44,823 nucleotides of DNA from an uncultured Prevotellaceae bacterium (GTDB lineage Bacteria; Bacteroidota; Bacteroidia; Bacteroidales; Bacteroidaceae): positions 1 to 44,823 of the forward strand of contig OMXX01000034.1 in assembly GCA_900315105.1 (NCBI GenBank), given 5' to 3'. Shown in pieces: positions 24,979-32,192 of the stretch. The translations under genes were made by a program, and so were the position numbers. The notes beneath the pieces were generated by a model. That model did no database searches, was not told where the DNA came from, and saw only the letters and a list, made by a program, of their open reading frames with translations. Position 1 is the stretch's first letter, and each line of letters starts with the position of its first letter.

Positions 24979-25881
24979 ATGAAAGGAATTGTTCTTGCTG
25001 GTGGCAGCGGTACAAGATTGTATCCTATCACAAAGGGTATCTCAAAGCAGTTGATGCCTATTTATGACAAACCGATGATTTATTATCCGATAAGCGTGCT
25101 TATGCTTGCGGGTATTCGTGACATCCTGATTATCTCTACTCCTTTTGATCTTCCGGGATTCAAGCGTCTTCTTGGCGATGGTAGTGACTATGGGGTGCAT
25201 TTCGAATATGCTGAACAGCCTTCACCAGATGGTCTTGCACAGGCATTTACTATCGGTGCAGATTTTATTGGCGATGATAGTGCATGTCTTGTTCTTGGTG
25301 ACAATATCTTCCAGGGAACAGGTTTTTCTAAGATGCTCCGAGAGGCTGTACGTACAGCTGAAGAGGATAAGAAAGCAACAGTATTTGGCTATTGGGTAAA
25401 TGATCCTGAGAGATATGGAGTTGCAGAGTTTGATAAGCAAGGCAATTGCCTCTCTATTGAAGAGAAACCAAAGGAGCCTAAGTCAAACTATGCCGTTGTA
25501 GGATTGTATTTCTATCCAAACAAGGTTGTAGAGGTTGCACGTAATATCAAGCCTTCTGCTCGTGGTGAGTATGAGATTACTACCGTAAACCAGAAATTCC
25601 TTGAAGACGGAGAACTGAAGGTTCAGACTCTTGGTCGTGGTTTTGCTTGGCTTGATACCGGAACTCATGATTCTCTTTCTGAGGCAAGTACATATATAGA
25701 GGTTCTTGAGAAACGTCAGGGATTGAAGGTTGCTTGCCTTGAGGGCATTGCATACCGTAAGGGATGGATTGATGAGGACAAGATGCGTGAACTTGCCAAG
25801 CCTATGCTCAAGAACCAATATGGACAGTATCTCCTCAAGGTAATTGATGAAGTGAAGAGATTCGGTTCTGGGTTGGAATAA
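24979..25881 (+). CDS. rfbA: Glucose-1-phosphate thymidylyltransferase
   Basis: 300 residues. First step of dTDP-rhamnose synthesis: dTTP + glucose-1-phosphate to dTDP-glucose. The nucleotidyltransferase signature [18 protein letters not shown] (G-G-x-G-T-R-L and the later [12 protein letters not shown]) opens the protein. The metal-binding VLGDNIFQG (Asp near 110) and the [19 protein letters not shown] and [11 protein letters not shown] segments are all intact. Its gap to rfbC is exactly 42 nt of 7-nt repeats. Confidence 0.97.
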   Translation: MKGIVLAGGSGTRLYPITKGISKQLMPIYDKPMIYYPISVLMLAGIRDILIISTPFDLPGFKRLLGDGSDYGVHFEYAEQPSPDGLAQAFTIGADFIGDDSACLVLGDNIFQGTGFSKMLREAVRTAEEDKKATVFGYWVNDPERYGVAEFDKQGNCLSIEEKPKEPKSNYAVVGLYFYPNKVVEVARNIKPSARGEYEITTVNQKFLEDGELKVQTLGRGFAWLDTGTHDSLSEASTYIEVLEKRQGLKVACLEGIAYRKGWIDEDKMRELAKPMLKNQYGQYLLKVIDEVKRFGSGLE

Positions 25882-25923
25882 TTTTAAGGAGTAAAGATTA
25901 AAGTATAAAGAGTAAAGTTTAAA
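25882..25923 (+). repeat. Six 7-nt units filling the rfbA-rfbC gap
   Basis: TTTTAAG, GAGTAAA, GATTAAA, GTATAAA, GAGTAAA, GTTTAAA: 6 x 7 = 42 nt exactly from stop codon to GTG start codon. Purine-rich AAAG/GAGTAAA units may also serve as a ribosome-binding leader. Confidence 0.85.
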
Positions 25924-26508
25924 GTGGAAGTAATAAAAACAGATATAGAGGGTGTGCTCGTTATTGAGCCTCGTGTTTTCAAGGATGCGCGTGGATATTT
26001 CTTTGAGAGTTTCTCACAGAGGGAATTTGACGAGAAGGTAGGTGCAATTCTTGGTCATACAATAAACTTCGTACAGGACAATGAATCAATGTCTTCTTAT
26101 GGCGTGATGCGTGGTTTACATTTCCAGCGTCCTCCTTTCACACAGAGCAAGCTTGTTCGTTGTGTTAAGGGTGCTGTGCTTGATGTAGCTGTTGATATCC
26201 GTAAGGGCTCTCCTACATATGGAAAGCACGTATCATGTCTTCTCACAGAAGACAACCACAAGCAGTTCTTTGTTCCAAGAGGTTTCGCTCACGGTTTTGC
26301 CGTACTTTCTGAAACTGCAGTATTCCAGTATAAGTGTGATGAATTCTATCATCCTGAAGCAGATGGAGGTATCTCTATTGTTGATGACTCTCTTGGTATT
26401 GACTGGCAGATTCCTACAGATAAGGCTATTCTTTCTGAAAAAGATACCAAGCATGAATGTCTCAAGGATTTCGATTCTCCATTCGATATTAACGTAAGCC
26501 TTTACTAA
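25924..26508 (+). CDS. rfbC: dTDP-4-dehydrorhamnose 3,5-epimerase
   Basis: 194 residues. It makes the 3,5-double epimerisation in dTDP-rhamnose synthesis. The start is GTG 25924, directly after the 7-nt array: the resulting VEVIKTDIEGVLVIEP aligns with the start of known RmlC proteins, so no upstream ATG is needed. The cupin body has DARGYFFESFSQREFDE, GVMRGLHFQRPPFTQSK (catalytic His in RGLHFQ, near 64), VDIRKGSPTYG and PRGFAHGFAVLSETAVF. A 42-nt array of 7-nt units separates it from rfbB. Confidence 0.95.
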   Translation: MEVIKTDIEGVLVIEPRVFKDARGYFFESFSQREFDEKVGAILGHTINFVQDNESMSSYGVMRGLHFQRPPFTQSKLVRCVKGAVLDVAVDIRKGSPTYGKHVSCLLTEDNHKQFFVPRGFAHGFAVLSETAVFQYKCDEFYHPEADGGISIVDDSLGIDWQIPTDKAILSEKDTKHECLKDFDSPFDINVSLY

Positions 26509-26550
26509 AGTGGAAAGTGTATAGTGTAAAGAGTAAAGAAATAGAAAGTT
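26509..26550 (+). repeat. Six 7-nt units filling the rfbC-rfbB gap
   Basis: AGTGGAA, AGTGTAT, AGTGTAA, AGAGTAA, AGAAATA, GAAAGTT: again 6 x 7 = 42 nt between stop and ATG. Confidence 0.85.
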
Positions 26551-27684
26551 ATGAAGAATATAGTTATCACCGGCGGTGCTGGTTTCATCGGAAGCCATGT
26601 AGTTCGCCTTTTCGTAAATAAGTACCCTGAGTATAATATCATCAATCTTGACAAGCTTACATACGCAGGTAACCTCGCAAACCTTAAGGATATCGAGGAT
26701 AAGCCTAACTATAAGTTCGTGCGCATGGACATCTGCGACTTTGATGCATTCTACAAACTTATGCAGGACGAGAAGATTGACGGTATCATTCACCTTGCTG
26801 CTGAGAGTCATGTTGACCGTTCTATCAAGGATCCGTTTACTTTTGCACGTACAAACGTGATGGGTACGCTAACCCTTCTTCAGGCAGCAAAGCTCTATTG
26901 GGAGTCTTTGCCAGAGAAGTATGAGGGCAAGCGTTTCTATCATATCTCTACCGATGAGGTATATGGTGCCCTGAAGATGACACACCCAGAGGGCATAGAG
27001 CCTCCATTCACAACAAAGGCTTCAAGTTCACAGCATCATGAGGCTTACGGAGAGGATTTCTTCTATGAGACAACAAAGTACAATCCTCATTCTCCATATT
27101 CTGCTTCGAAGGCATCTTCCGACCATTTTGTTCGTGCTTTCCACGATACATACGGTATGCCTACAATCGTGACAAACTGCTCAAACAACTATGGACCTTA
27201 TCAGTTCCCAGAGAAGTTGATTCCGCTCTTTATCAATAATATACGTAATCGTAAGCCATTGCCGGTATATGGTAAGGGAGAGAATGTGCGCGACTGGCTC
27301 TTTGTAGAGGATCATGCCCGTGCAATCGACCTTATCTTCCATAAGGGAACTATTGCTGAGACATATAACATCGGCGGTTTTAATGAGTGGAAGAACATCG
27401 ACATCATCAAGGTTGTAATCAATACCGTTGACCGTCTGCTTGGACGTAAGGAGGGTGAGGATATGAATCTCATTACATACGTTACCGACCGTCTCGGACA
27501 TGATGCCCGCTATGCTATCGATTCTACAAAGCTTCAGAAGGAACTTGGCTGGGAGCCAAGCCTCCAGTTTGAAGAGGGTATAGAAAAGACTGTGAAGTGG
27601 TATCTCGAAAACCAGGAGTGGATGGATAACATCACAAGCGGTGATTACGAGAAGTATTATGATGATATGTATAAAAACCGTTAA
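26551..27684 (+). CDS. rfbB: dTDP-glucose 4,6-dehydratase
   Basis: 377 residues. It turns dTDP-glucose into the 4-keto-6-deoxy sugar, the second step of dTDP-rhamnose synthesis. The NAD-binding start is IVITGGAGFIGSHVVRLF. The catalytic Thr-Asp-Glu is in YHISTDEVYGAL (about 131-142) and the Tyr-x3-Lys in NPHSPYSASKASSDHF (about 180-195). NIGGFNEWKNIDI and VTDRLGHDARYAIDSTK are the usual C-terminal substrate motifs. Its stop codon overlaps the start of the NusG-like gene by one base (TAATG), so the antiterminator is translationally coupled to sugar synthesis. Confidence 0.97.
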   Translation: MKNIVITGGAGFIGSHVVRLFVNKYPEYNIINLDKLTYAGNLANLKDIEDKPNYKFVRMDICDFDAFYKLMQDEKIDGIIHLAAESHVDRSIKDPFTFARTNVMGTLTLLQAAKLYWESLPEKYEGKRFYHISTDEVYGALKMTHPEGIEPPFTTKASSSQHHEAYGEDFFYETTKYNPHSPYSASKASSDHFVRAFHDTYGMPTIVTNCSNNYGPYQFPEKLIPLFINNIRNRKPLPVYGKGENVRDWLFVEDHARAIDLIFHKGTIAETYNIGGFNEWKNIDIIKVVINTVDRLLGRKEGEDMNLITYVTDRLGHDARYAIDSTKLQKELGWEPSLQFEEGIEKTVKWYLENQEWMDNITSGDYEKYYDDMYKNR

Positions 27685-28778
27685 TGGAGAATAACGAGTC
27701 TTGGAAACATGAAGGAAAAAGCTGGTATCTGTTGAGGTATGGCCAGATTTCCTTTCAGAAAATGCATAGCCAACTTGAGAATTCCGGTCTTGAGTTCTTC
27801 CTGCCGTCATATACTGCGGTAGAGAATCGCAAGCAGGGCGTACAGGTTCGTGTGGAAAGGGCGTTGATGTTCAATATGATGTTCATCCACTCTTCCCTCG
27901 ACGAATGTGTACAGTTCGTTGTGAATAATCCCGGGGTGAATTTCATGGTGAAACCGTCTGAGGAACATCCGTCTGTTTCCCTGAATCAGCTTACGCCCGA
28001 GGAGAAGAAGAAGGAGTTCTGCTACGATAAGGCCACATTCCGTTATGTGATTACCATTCCGGAAAGGCAGATGGATATGTTCATCAAGACCGTGACAAAT
28101 CGTAATACAAGGACTGTTCCTTTCATGAAGCCTTCGGAAATCGACTTGGAAAAGGGTGACAAGGTGAAGATTATAGGCGGTCCTTACGATGGTGTTGAGG
28201 GCATACTTGAAAGCCAGAAGGGTAAGGATGGCGGTACTGTCTATGTCCACATTCTGAATTTCATAGCCACACGCACCACCGAGATACGTCCTGAGTTCAT
28301 ACAGATACTGGAGTTTGCCAAAACAGGCAAGCACATGTATAAGAAGTTTGACTCCTTCATGACCCGCGGCCATCGTTGTGTTCTGTCTCATGCCAATGGG
28401 GAAAAGATATCCGCACGCGATAATTCATATCTTAACGTCTTCATACGCAGGTTTTCCGAACTCAAGACTCCTACGGTGAACATGACGGCAAAGCTGCATC
28501 TTTTTCTCTTTATTGCATATACTTGCCTTGACAGAAAGACGGAAGCCGACGTACATGAGAAATTCCTGCAGGATTATCTTGAACAGATATCCTCGGAGTC
28601 AATGCGTCTCAAGTGCCTGCTCTATCTATTCGGTTGCACAGGCTCGAAGGTGTATAAAAAGCAGATGCAGTCAATGATAAAAGGCTGGAGGAAGAACTCC
28701 AAGCTTGACAGCAAGAAACAGGAGATAAAGGATGCCTTCCTTGAATTTGAATGGGTTTGGGATGGAGGTGATGAGTGA
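27684..28778 (+). CDS. Long NusG-like (UpxY-type) transcription antiterminator
   Basis: 364 residues, about twice the usual length of UpxY/NusG paralogues. The N-terminal NGN domain (about 10-130) starts KSWYLLRYGQISFQKMHSQL and contains FFLPSYTAVEN, RVERALMFNMMFIHSS and FVVNNPGVNFMV. A KOW motif follows: EKGDKVKIIGGPYDGVEGIL (about 153-172). The last 160 residues are a helical extension (FIRRFSELKTPTVN, LEQISSESMRLKCLLYL) that I cannot assign. UpxY proteins in Bacteroides bind RNA polymerase and allow readthrough of capsule operons; they are usually encoded first in the operon. Here the gene is last, coupled to rfbB. That arrangement suggests it acts on another polysaccharide locus or on this same transcript. 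The stop codon lies inside a palindromic repeat. Confidence 0.88.
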   Translation: MENNESWKHEGKSWYLLRYGQISFQKMHSQLENSGLEFFLPSYTAVENRKQGVQVRVERALMFNMMFIHSSLDECVQFVVNNPGVNFMVKPSEEHPSVSLNQLTPEEKKKEFCYDKATFRYVITIPERQMDMFIKTVTNRNTRTVPFMKPSEIDLEKGDKVKIIGGPYDGVEGILESQKGKDGGTVYVHILNFIATRTTEIRPEFIQILEFAKTGKHMYKKFDSFMTRGHRCVLSHANGEKISARDNSYLNVFIRRFSELKTPTVNMTAKLHLFLFIAYTCLDRKTEADVHEKFLQDYLEQISSESMRLKCLLYLFGCTGSKVYKKQMQSMIKGWRKNSKLDSKKQEIKDAFLEFEWVWDGGDE

Positions 28779-28885
28779 AAAGTGAAGAGTGAAGAATTTA
28801 AGTTGCATTTATAGCGAAAGGTGATTATCTACCTTAAAACGCAATACAAACTTAAATTCTTCACTCTTCATTCTTCACTCTTCAC
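28779..28885. repeat. About 105-nt palindromic element, GTGAAGA family, copy 1
   Basis: Outer arms with GTGAAGAGTGAAGAATTTAAG and its complement (ending about 28885) are perfectly paired over 23 nt. The centre has a small hairpin AAGGT-gattatct-ACCTT. The arms are runs of 7-nt units (GTGAAGA / TTCACTC). It begins directly after the antiterminator stop and ends just before the RNA methyltransferase stop, at a convergent junction. Copy 2 is at 33987-34083. Confidence 0.85.
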
Positions 28886-28901
28886 TTTTTTTCTCTTCAC
28901 T

Positions 28902-29723
28902 TTAGGCATTTCTCCTCCTGAATTCCGCCACCGTTATGGCAGTTGCAATAGCCACGTTGAGGCTTTCGGCGGTGTCGCGTTCCGGGGGATAGGAAGGGAT
29001 TAGCAGACGGTGGCTTACCAATTCCCTTATGGCAGGTGAGATGCCGTTACCCTCGTTTCCCATTACGATAATGCCATTTGCCGATAGTTGGCTGTTGTAT
29101 ATGTTCTCTCCGTCCAAAAGTGTGCCGTAAATAGGTATATCCCTGTCTAATTTCCTGAGAAACTCTGTAAGGTCGGTATAGAAAACCTTCACCCTTGATA
29201 TGCTGCCCATTGTCGCCTGGACAACCTTGGGCGCATACGCATCGGCAGTTGTCTGGCTGCAAATGATCGTGTCAATACCAAACCAATCCGCAATTCTTAT
29301 TATCGTACCGAGATTGCCGGGGTCCTGAACTCCGTCAAGTGCTATGCATAGATGCTCCCGAAACCAGTTTTCTTCGGGAATGGTGTTGTTGTCGGGTATC
29401 TCAAACACGCCGAGTACCTGTTGCGGATGCTGCAGGAAGCTGGTCTTGCGAAGCTCGTCTTCTGTAACCGTAATTAAGAGTGGACCCTCTCCCCGCTCCC
29501 CCTTAAAGGGGGAGGGCTGATTGGTAGAAATGTCTCCCTTTAAGGGAGATTTAGAGGGTCTGCTCATCCACTCCTCGCATCCTACAATCATCTTCGGATT
29601 ATAGCCTGCATGTAGCAGTTCTTCTACAATCTTGAATCCCTCCGCAACAAAGACATTATCCTTCTTGCGGTTCTTCTTCAGTTCAAGACTGCTGATGTAT
29701 TTCTGTTGGTTCTTGGAGATCAT
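28902..29723 (-). CDS. SpoU/TrmH-family RNA methyltransferase with in-frame repeat insertion
   Basis: 273 residues from ATG 29723 (the in-frame ATG 30 nt upstream overlaps the -7 box and is not used). The N-terminal substrate-binding domain spans about 1-50 (YISSLELKKNRKKDNVFVAEG). The SPOUT catalytic domain has the knot motifs ALDGVQDPGNLGTIIRIADW (about 125-145), NGIIVMGNEGNGIS (about 206-219) and IPSYPPERDTAESLNVAIATA. S-adenosylmethionine is the donor and a ribose 2'-O position of rRNA or tRNA the expected target. Residues about 55-82 (RPSKSPLKGD ... PSPFKGERGEGP) are an in-frame translation of the palindromic element at 29482-29561. They fall in the linker between the two domains, which could explain why the frame survived. 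The gene ends at a convergent palindrome shared with the antiterminator gene. Confidence 0.9.
   Translation of the reverse strand: MISKNQQKYISSLELKKNRKKDNVFVAEGFKIVEELLHAGYNPKMIVGCEEWMSRPSKSPLKGDISTNQPSPFKGERGEGPLLITVTEDELRKTSFLQHPQQVLGVFEIPDNNTIPEENWFREHLCIALDGVQDPGNLGTIIRIADWFGIDTIICSQTTADAYAPKVVQATMGSISRVKVFYTDLTEFLRKLDRDIPIYGTLLDGENIYNSQLSANGIIVMGNEGNGISPAIRELVSHRLLIPSYPPERDTAESLNVAIATAITVAEFRRRNA
29482..29561 (-). repeat. GACCCTC palindromic element, copy B, inside a coding sequence
   Basis: On the minus strand it begins AGACCCTCTAAATCTCCC, has hairpins CTCCC-ttaaa-GGGAG and CCCCC-tttaa-GGGGG, and ends GGAGAGGGTCC. Outer bases AGACCCTC and GAGGGTC match copies A and C; the hairpin loops differ while the stems stay paired. 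Translated in the gene's frame it gives about 26 codons with no stop. Confidence 0.88.
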
Positions 29724-29750
29724 AGTTAGTGTCTTCTGATTTTCCAAGTG

Positions 29751-29758
29751 CAAAGTTA
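29751..29758 (-). promoter_or_regulatory. -7 box of the RNA methyltransferase gene
   Basis: On the minus strand TAACTTTG (29758-29751) followed by CACTTGGAAAATC, the shared start-region motif described under findings. Confidence 0.6.
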
Positions 29759-29799
29759 CTGTAAAAAATACTAAATCATTCCGTTTGCATAGATTTTTT

Positions 29800-29830
29800 T
29801 TTGTTTCTTACGAAAAAAATAGTAATTTTG
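29800..29830 (+). promoter_or_regulatory. Promoter of the TamL-like gene
   Basis: TTTG at 29800-29803, 19-nt spacer, TAATTTTG at 29823-29830. Transcription would begin near 29838, so an ATG at 29840 could be leaderless and ATG 29858 has a short leader. Confidence 0.7.
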
Positions 29831-29857
29831 CATATTATTATGTACATAGCACATAAC

Positions 29858-32083
29858 ATGGCACAACGCCTTCGCAATATAAAATCTAATATATCGTACA
29901 CTTTCCTTGTGTTCGTCCTGCTCGTCTTGGCAGGATGTGATGGTACGCGCTATGTGGCTGATGGTGACTATCTGCTTACCTCCGCACGTGTTTCCTGCGA
30001 GAATCCTCGTATCAATCTCACCACGATGGATACCTATATCCGTCAGCGCCCTAACTCCAAATGGCTTTCTACGTTGAAGGTGCCTCTCGGATTCTATTCC
30101 ATGTCAGGTGCCGATACTACGAAGTGGATTAACAGAACCCTTCGTAACTGGGGACAGGCTCCTGTGGTATATGATAGCGTTCTTACAGCCCGTACAGTTG
30201 AGGATATCACCGCAGCAGTTCGCAATGAGGGTTTTCTCAATGCTCAGGTCATTCCGCAGTTGTCTGCTGTAGGAAAACGAATTAAGGTGAACTATGACAT
30301 CGAAACAGGCAGTCCCTATGTCGTGCGGAAGATAAGCCATAACATCGAGGACCCCGCTATTGAAACCTTGCTTACGCAGAATAAGCAGTTGCTTGACATG
30401 CATTCCGGCCAGATATTCAGCGTAAACCAGTTGGGTAGGAATCGTAACCGTATAACAGAATATCTCAATAATCACGGATACTATCTGTTCAATAAGGAGT
30501 TTATCAGTTTCGATGTTGACAGTTCTCAGATGAATCGCACGGTGGATGTCACCATGAACCTTGAGCTCTATCGTCGTAACAGTTATCAGAAATTGTCACA
30601 GCACCCTCTATATCGTGTTCGTAATGTGTATTTTGAGGGAGCAAACACCCCTGATTTCAAACTGCGTCGGTCTGTCCTTGAGCAAAACTCGTTCATAGCA
30701 CCGGGACAGCCTTATAGTGCTGCCGATCTGCAGAAGACGTACACGCGCTTCTCACGCCTTCAGGCTATAAGATACACAAGTATCCACTTCGACGAGAACC
30801 CCGACAGCCTCTATCTTGACTGCCACATTCAGGTGTCACCGCAGAAGACGAACTCCATACAGTTCCAGCCTGAGGGAACGAATACCGCAGGCGACTTTGG
30901 AGCCGCTGTTTCTCTGATTTATCAGAACCGTAATGTGTTCCATGGTAGCGAACTCCTGAACGTCACGGCTCGTGGAGCATATGAGGCCATTCGCGGACTT
31001 GAAGGCTACCAGAGCCACGACTATGAGGAACTGGGACTTGAGACATCCCTCGCATTTCCGCGTTTCCTCTTCCCATGGATGAAAAAATCATTCCACCGTC
31101 GCAGTTCTGCCACTAGTGAGATACTCTTTAGTTTCAACCGTCAGAACCGCCCTGAGTTCCAGCGCCGTATATTCACAGCAGCATGGAGATACAAATGGAG
31201 CAATCCTCAGAAGCATATCCAGTACAAGGTGGATGCCATCGACGTGAACTTCATCTCAATGCCTTGGATTTCAGAGACTTTCAAACACGACTATCTCGAT
31301 TCCGTGTCCAACCGCAACGCCATCCTGCGCTATAATTATGAGAACCTCATGATTATGAAGGCTGGTATAGGTTTGACTTATAGTGACAGGGACAAGACCA
31401 TTCGTCTGAATCTTGAGACTGCCGGCAATTTCCTTCATCTTCTTGCCGGTCCTTTGAATTTCAAGAAAAATGAATATGGACAGAATATGGCATTAGGCAT
31501 TGCCTATGCACAATATGTCAAGGGTGATGCCGACTATTCCCATCTCTTTGCCTTGGATGACCGCAATAATCTTGCCGTCCATGCACGTCTTGGCATAGCA
31601 TATCCGTATGGCAACTCCACCATCCTGCCTTTCGAGAAACGCTATTTCGCAGGTGGTAGCAATAGCGTGAGGGGATGGAGCGTCCGTAGTCTCGGTCCTG
31701 GAGGATATACTGGCAAGGACGGACGTATCGACTTCATCAACCAGACAGGCGACATCAAACTTGAGTTCAGCACAGAGATGCGCTCAAGGCTGTTCTGGAG
31801 GTTTCAGGGTGCCGTCTTTGTCGATGCCGGAAATATATGGACGATACGCGAGTATCAGGACCAGCCCGACGGGCAGTTCAAGCTCGATACTTTCTGGAAA
31901 CAGATTGCCGTGGCATACGGCGTAGGTCTCCGACTTAACTTTGACTATTTCGTAGTACGATTAGATATGGGTATGAAAGCGGTTAACCCTGCTTATACCA
32001 CAACACGCGAGCATTTCCCGCTCGTACATCCAAAATTCTCACGTGATCACGCATTCCACTTTGCTGTGGGATTCCCGTTCTAA
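29858..32083 (+). CDS. TamL-type Omp85 lipoprotein (BamA/TamA family)
   Basis: 741 residues from ATG 29858, chosen because the lipoprotein signal then reads from MAQRLRNIKSN to the lipobox LAGC (Cys27); ATG 29840 would also preserve it. Unlike BamA, the N-terminus is lipid-anchored, the mark of Bacteroidetes TamL. Three POTRA-like repeats follow (TVEDITAAVRNEGFLNAQVI near 110-130, TEYLNNHGYYLFNKEF near 205-220, and the region near 260-320). The Omp85 barrel occupies the second half with GGSNSVRGWSVRSLGPGGY (about 606-624), the conserved strand with the lid-loop VRGW/RGF signature. A C-terminal aromatic ending, FAVGFPF, is a barrel insertion signal. It should insert or assemble outer-membrane proteins together with TamB, which is not in this window. 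Confidence 0.92.
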   Translation: MAQRLRNIKSNISYTFLVFVLLVLAGCDGTRYVADGDYLLTSARVSCENPRINLTTMDTYIRQRPNSKWLSTLKVPLGFYSMSGADTTKWINRTLRNWGQAPVVYDSVLTARTVEDITAAVRNEGFLNAQVIPQLSAVGKRIKVNYDIETGSPYVVRKISHNIEDPAIETLLTQNKQLLDMHSGQIFSVNQLGRNRNRITEYLNNHGYYLFNKEFISFDVDSSQMNRTVDVTMNLELYRRNSYQKLSQHPLYRVRNVYFEGANTPDFKLRRSVLEQNSFIAPGQPYSAADLQKTYTRFSRLQAIRYTSIHFDENPDSLYLDCHIQVSPQKTNSIQFQPEGTNTAGDFGAAVSLIYQNRNVFHGSELLNVTARGAYEAIRGLEGYQSHDYEELGLETSLAFPRFLFPWMKKSFHRRSSATSEILFSFNRQNRPEFQRRIFTAAWRYKWSNPQKHIQYKVDAIDVNFISMPWISETFKHDYLDSVSNRNAILRYNYENLMIMKAGIGLTYSDRDKTIRLNLETAGNFLHLLAGPLNFKKNEYGQNMALGIAYAQYVKGDADYSHLFALDDRNNLAVHARLGIAYPYGNSTILPFEKRYFAGGSNSVRGWSVRSLGPGGYTGKDGRIDFINQTGDIKLEFSTEMRSRLFWRFQGAVFVDAGNIWTIREYQDQPDGQFKLDTFWKQIAVAYGVGLRLNFDYFVVRLDMGMKAVNPAYTTTREHFPLVHPKFSRDHAFHFAVGFPF

Positions 32084-32090
32084 GAAGACT

Positions 32091-32172
32091 AGACCCTCTA
32101 AATCTCCCTGCATAGGGAGACTTTTTAGCGCTCCGGCTCTCCCCCTATGCAGGGGGAGCGGGGAGAGGGTCT
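32091..32172 (+). repeat. GACCCTC palindromic element, copy C
   Basis: Begins AGACCCTCTAAATCTCCC 8 nt after the tamL stop; hairpins CTCCC-tgcata-GGGAG and CCCCCTATGCAGGGGG; ends GGAGAGGGTCT. It fills the gap before the PIN-domain gene, which starts 20 nt later. Confidence 0.88.
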
Positions 32173-32192
32173 TTTAATTTAAATAATTTATA

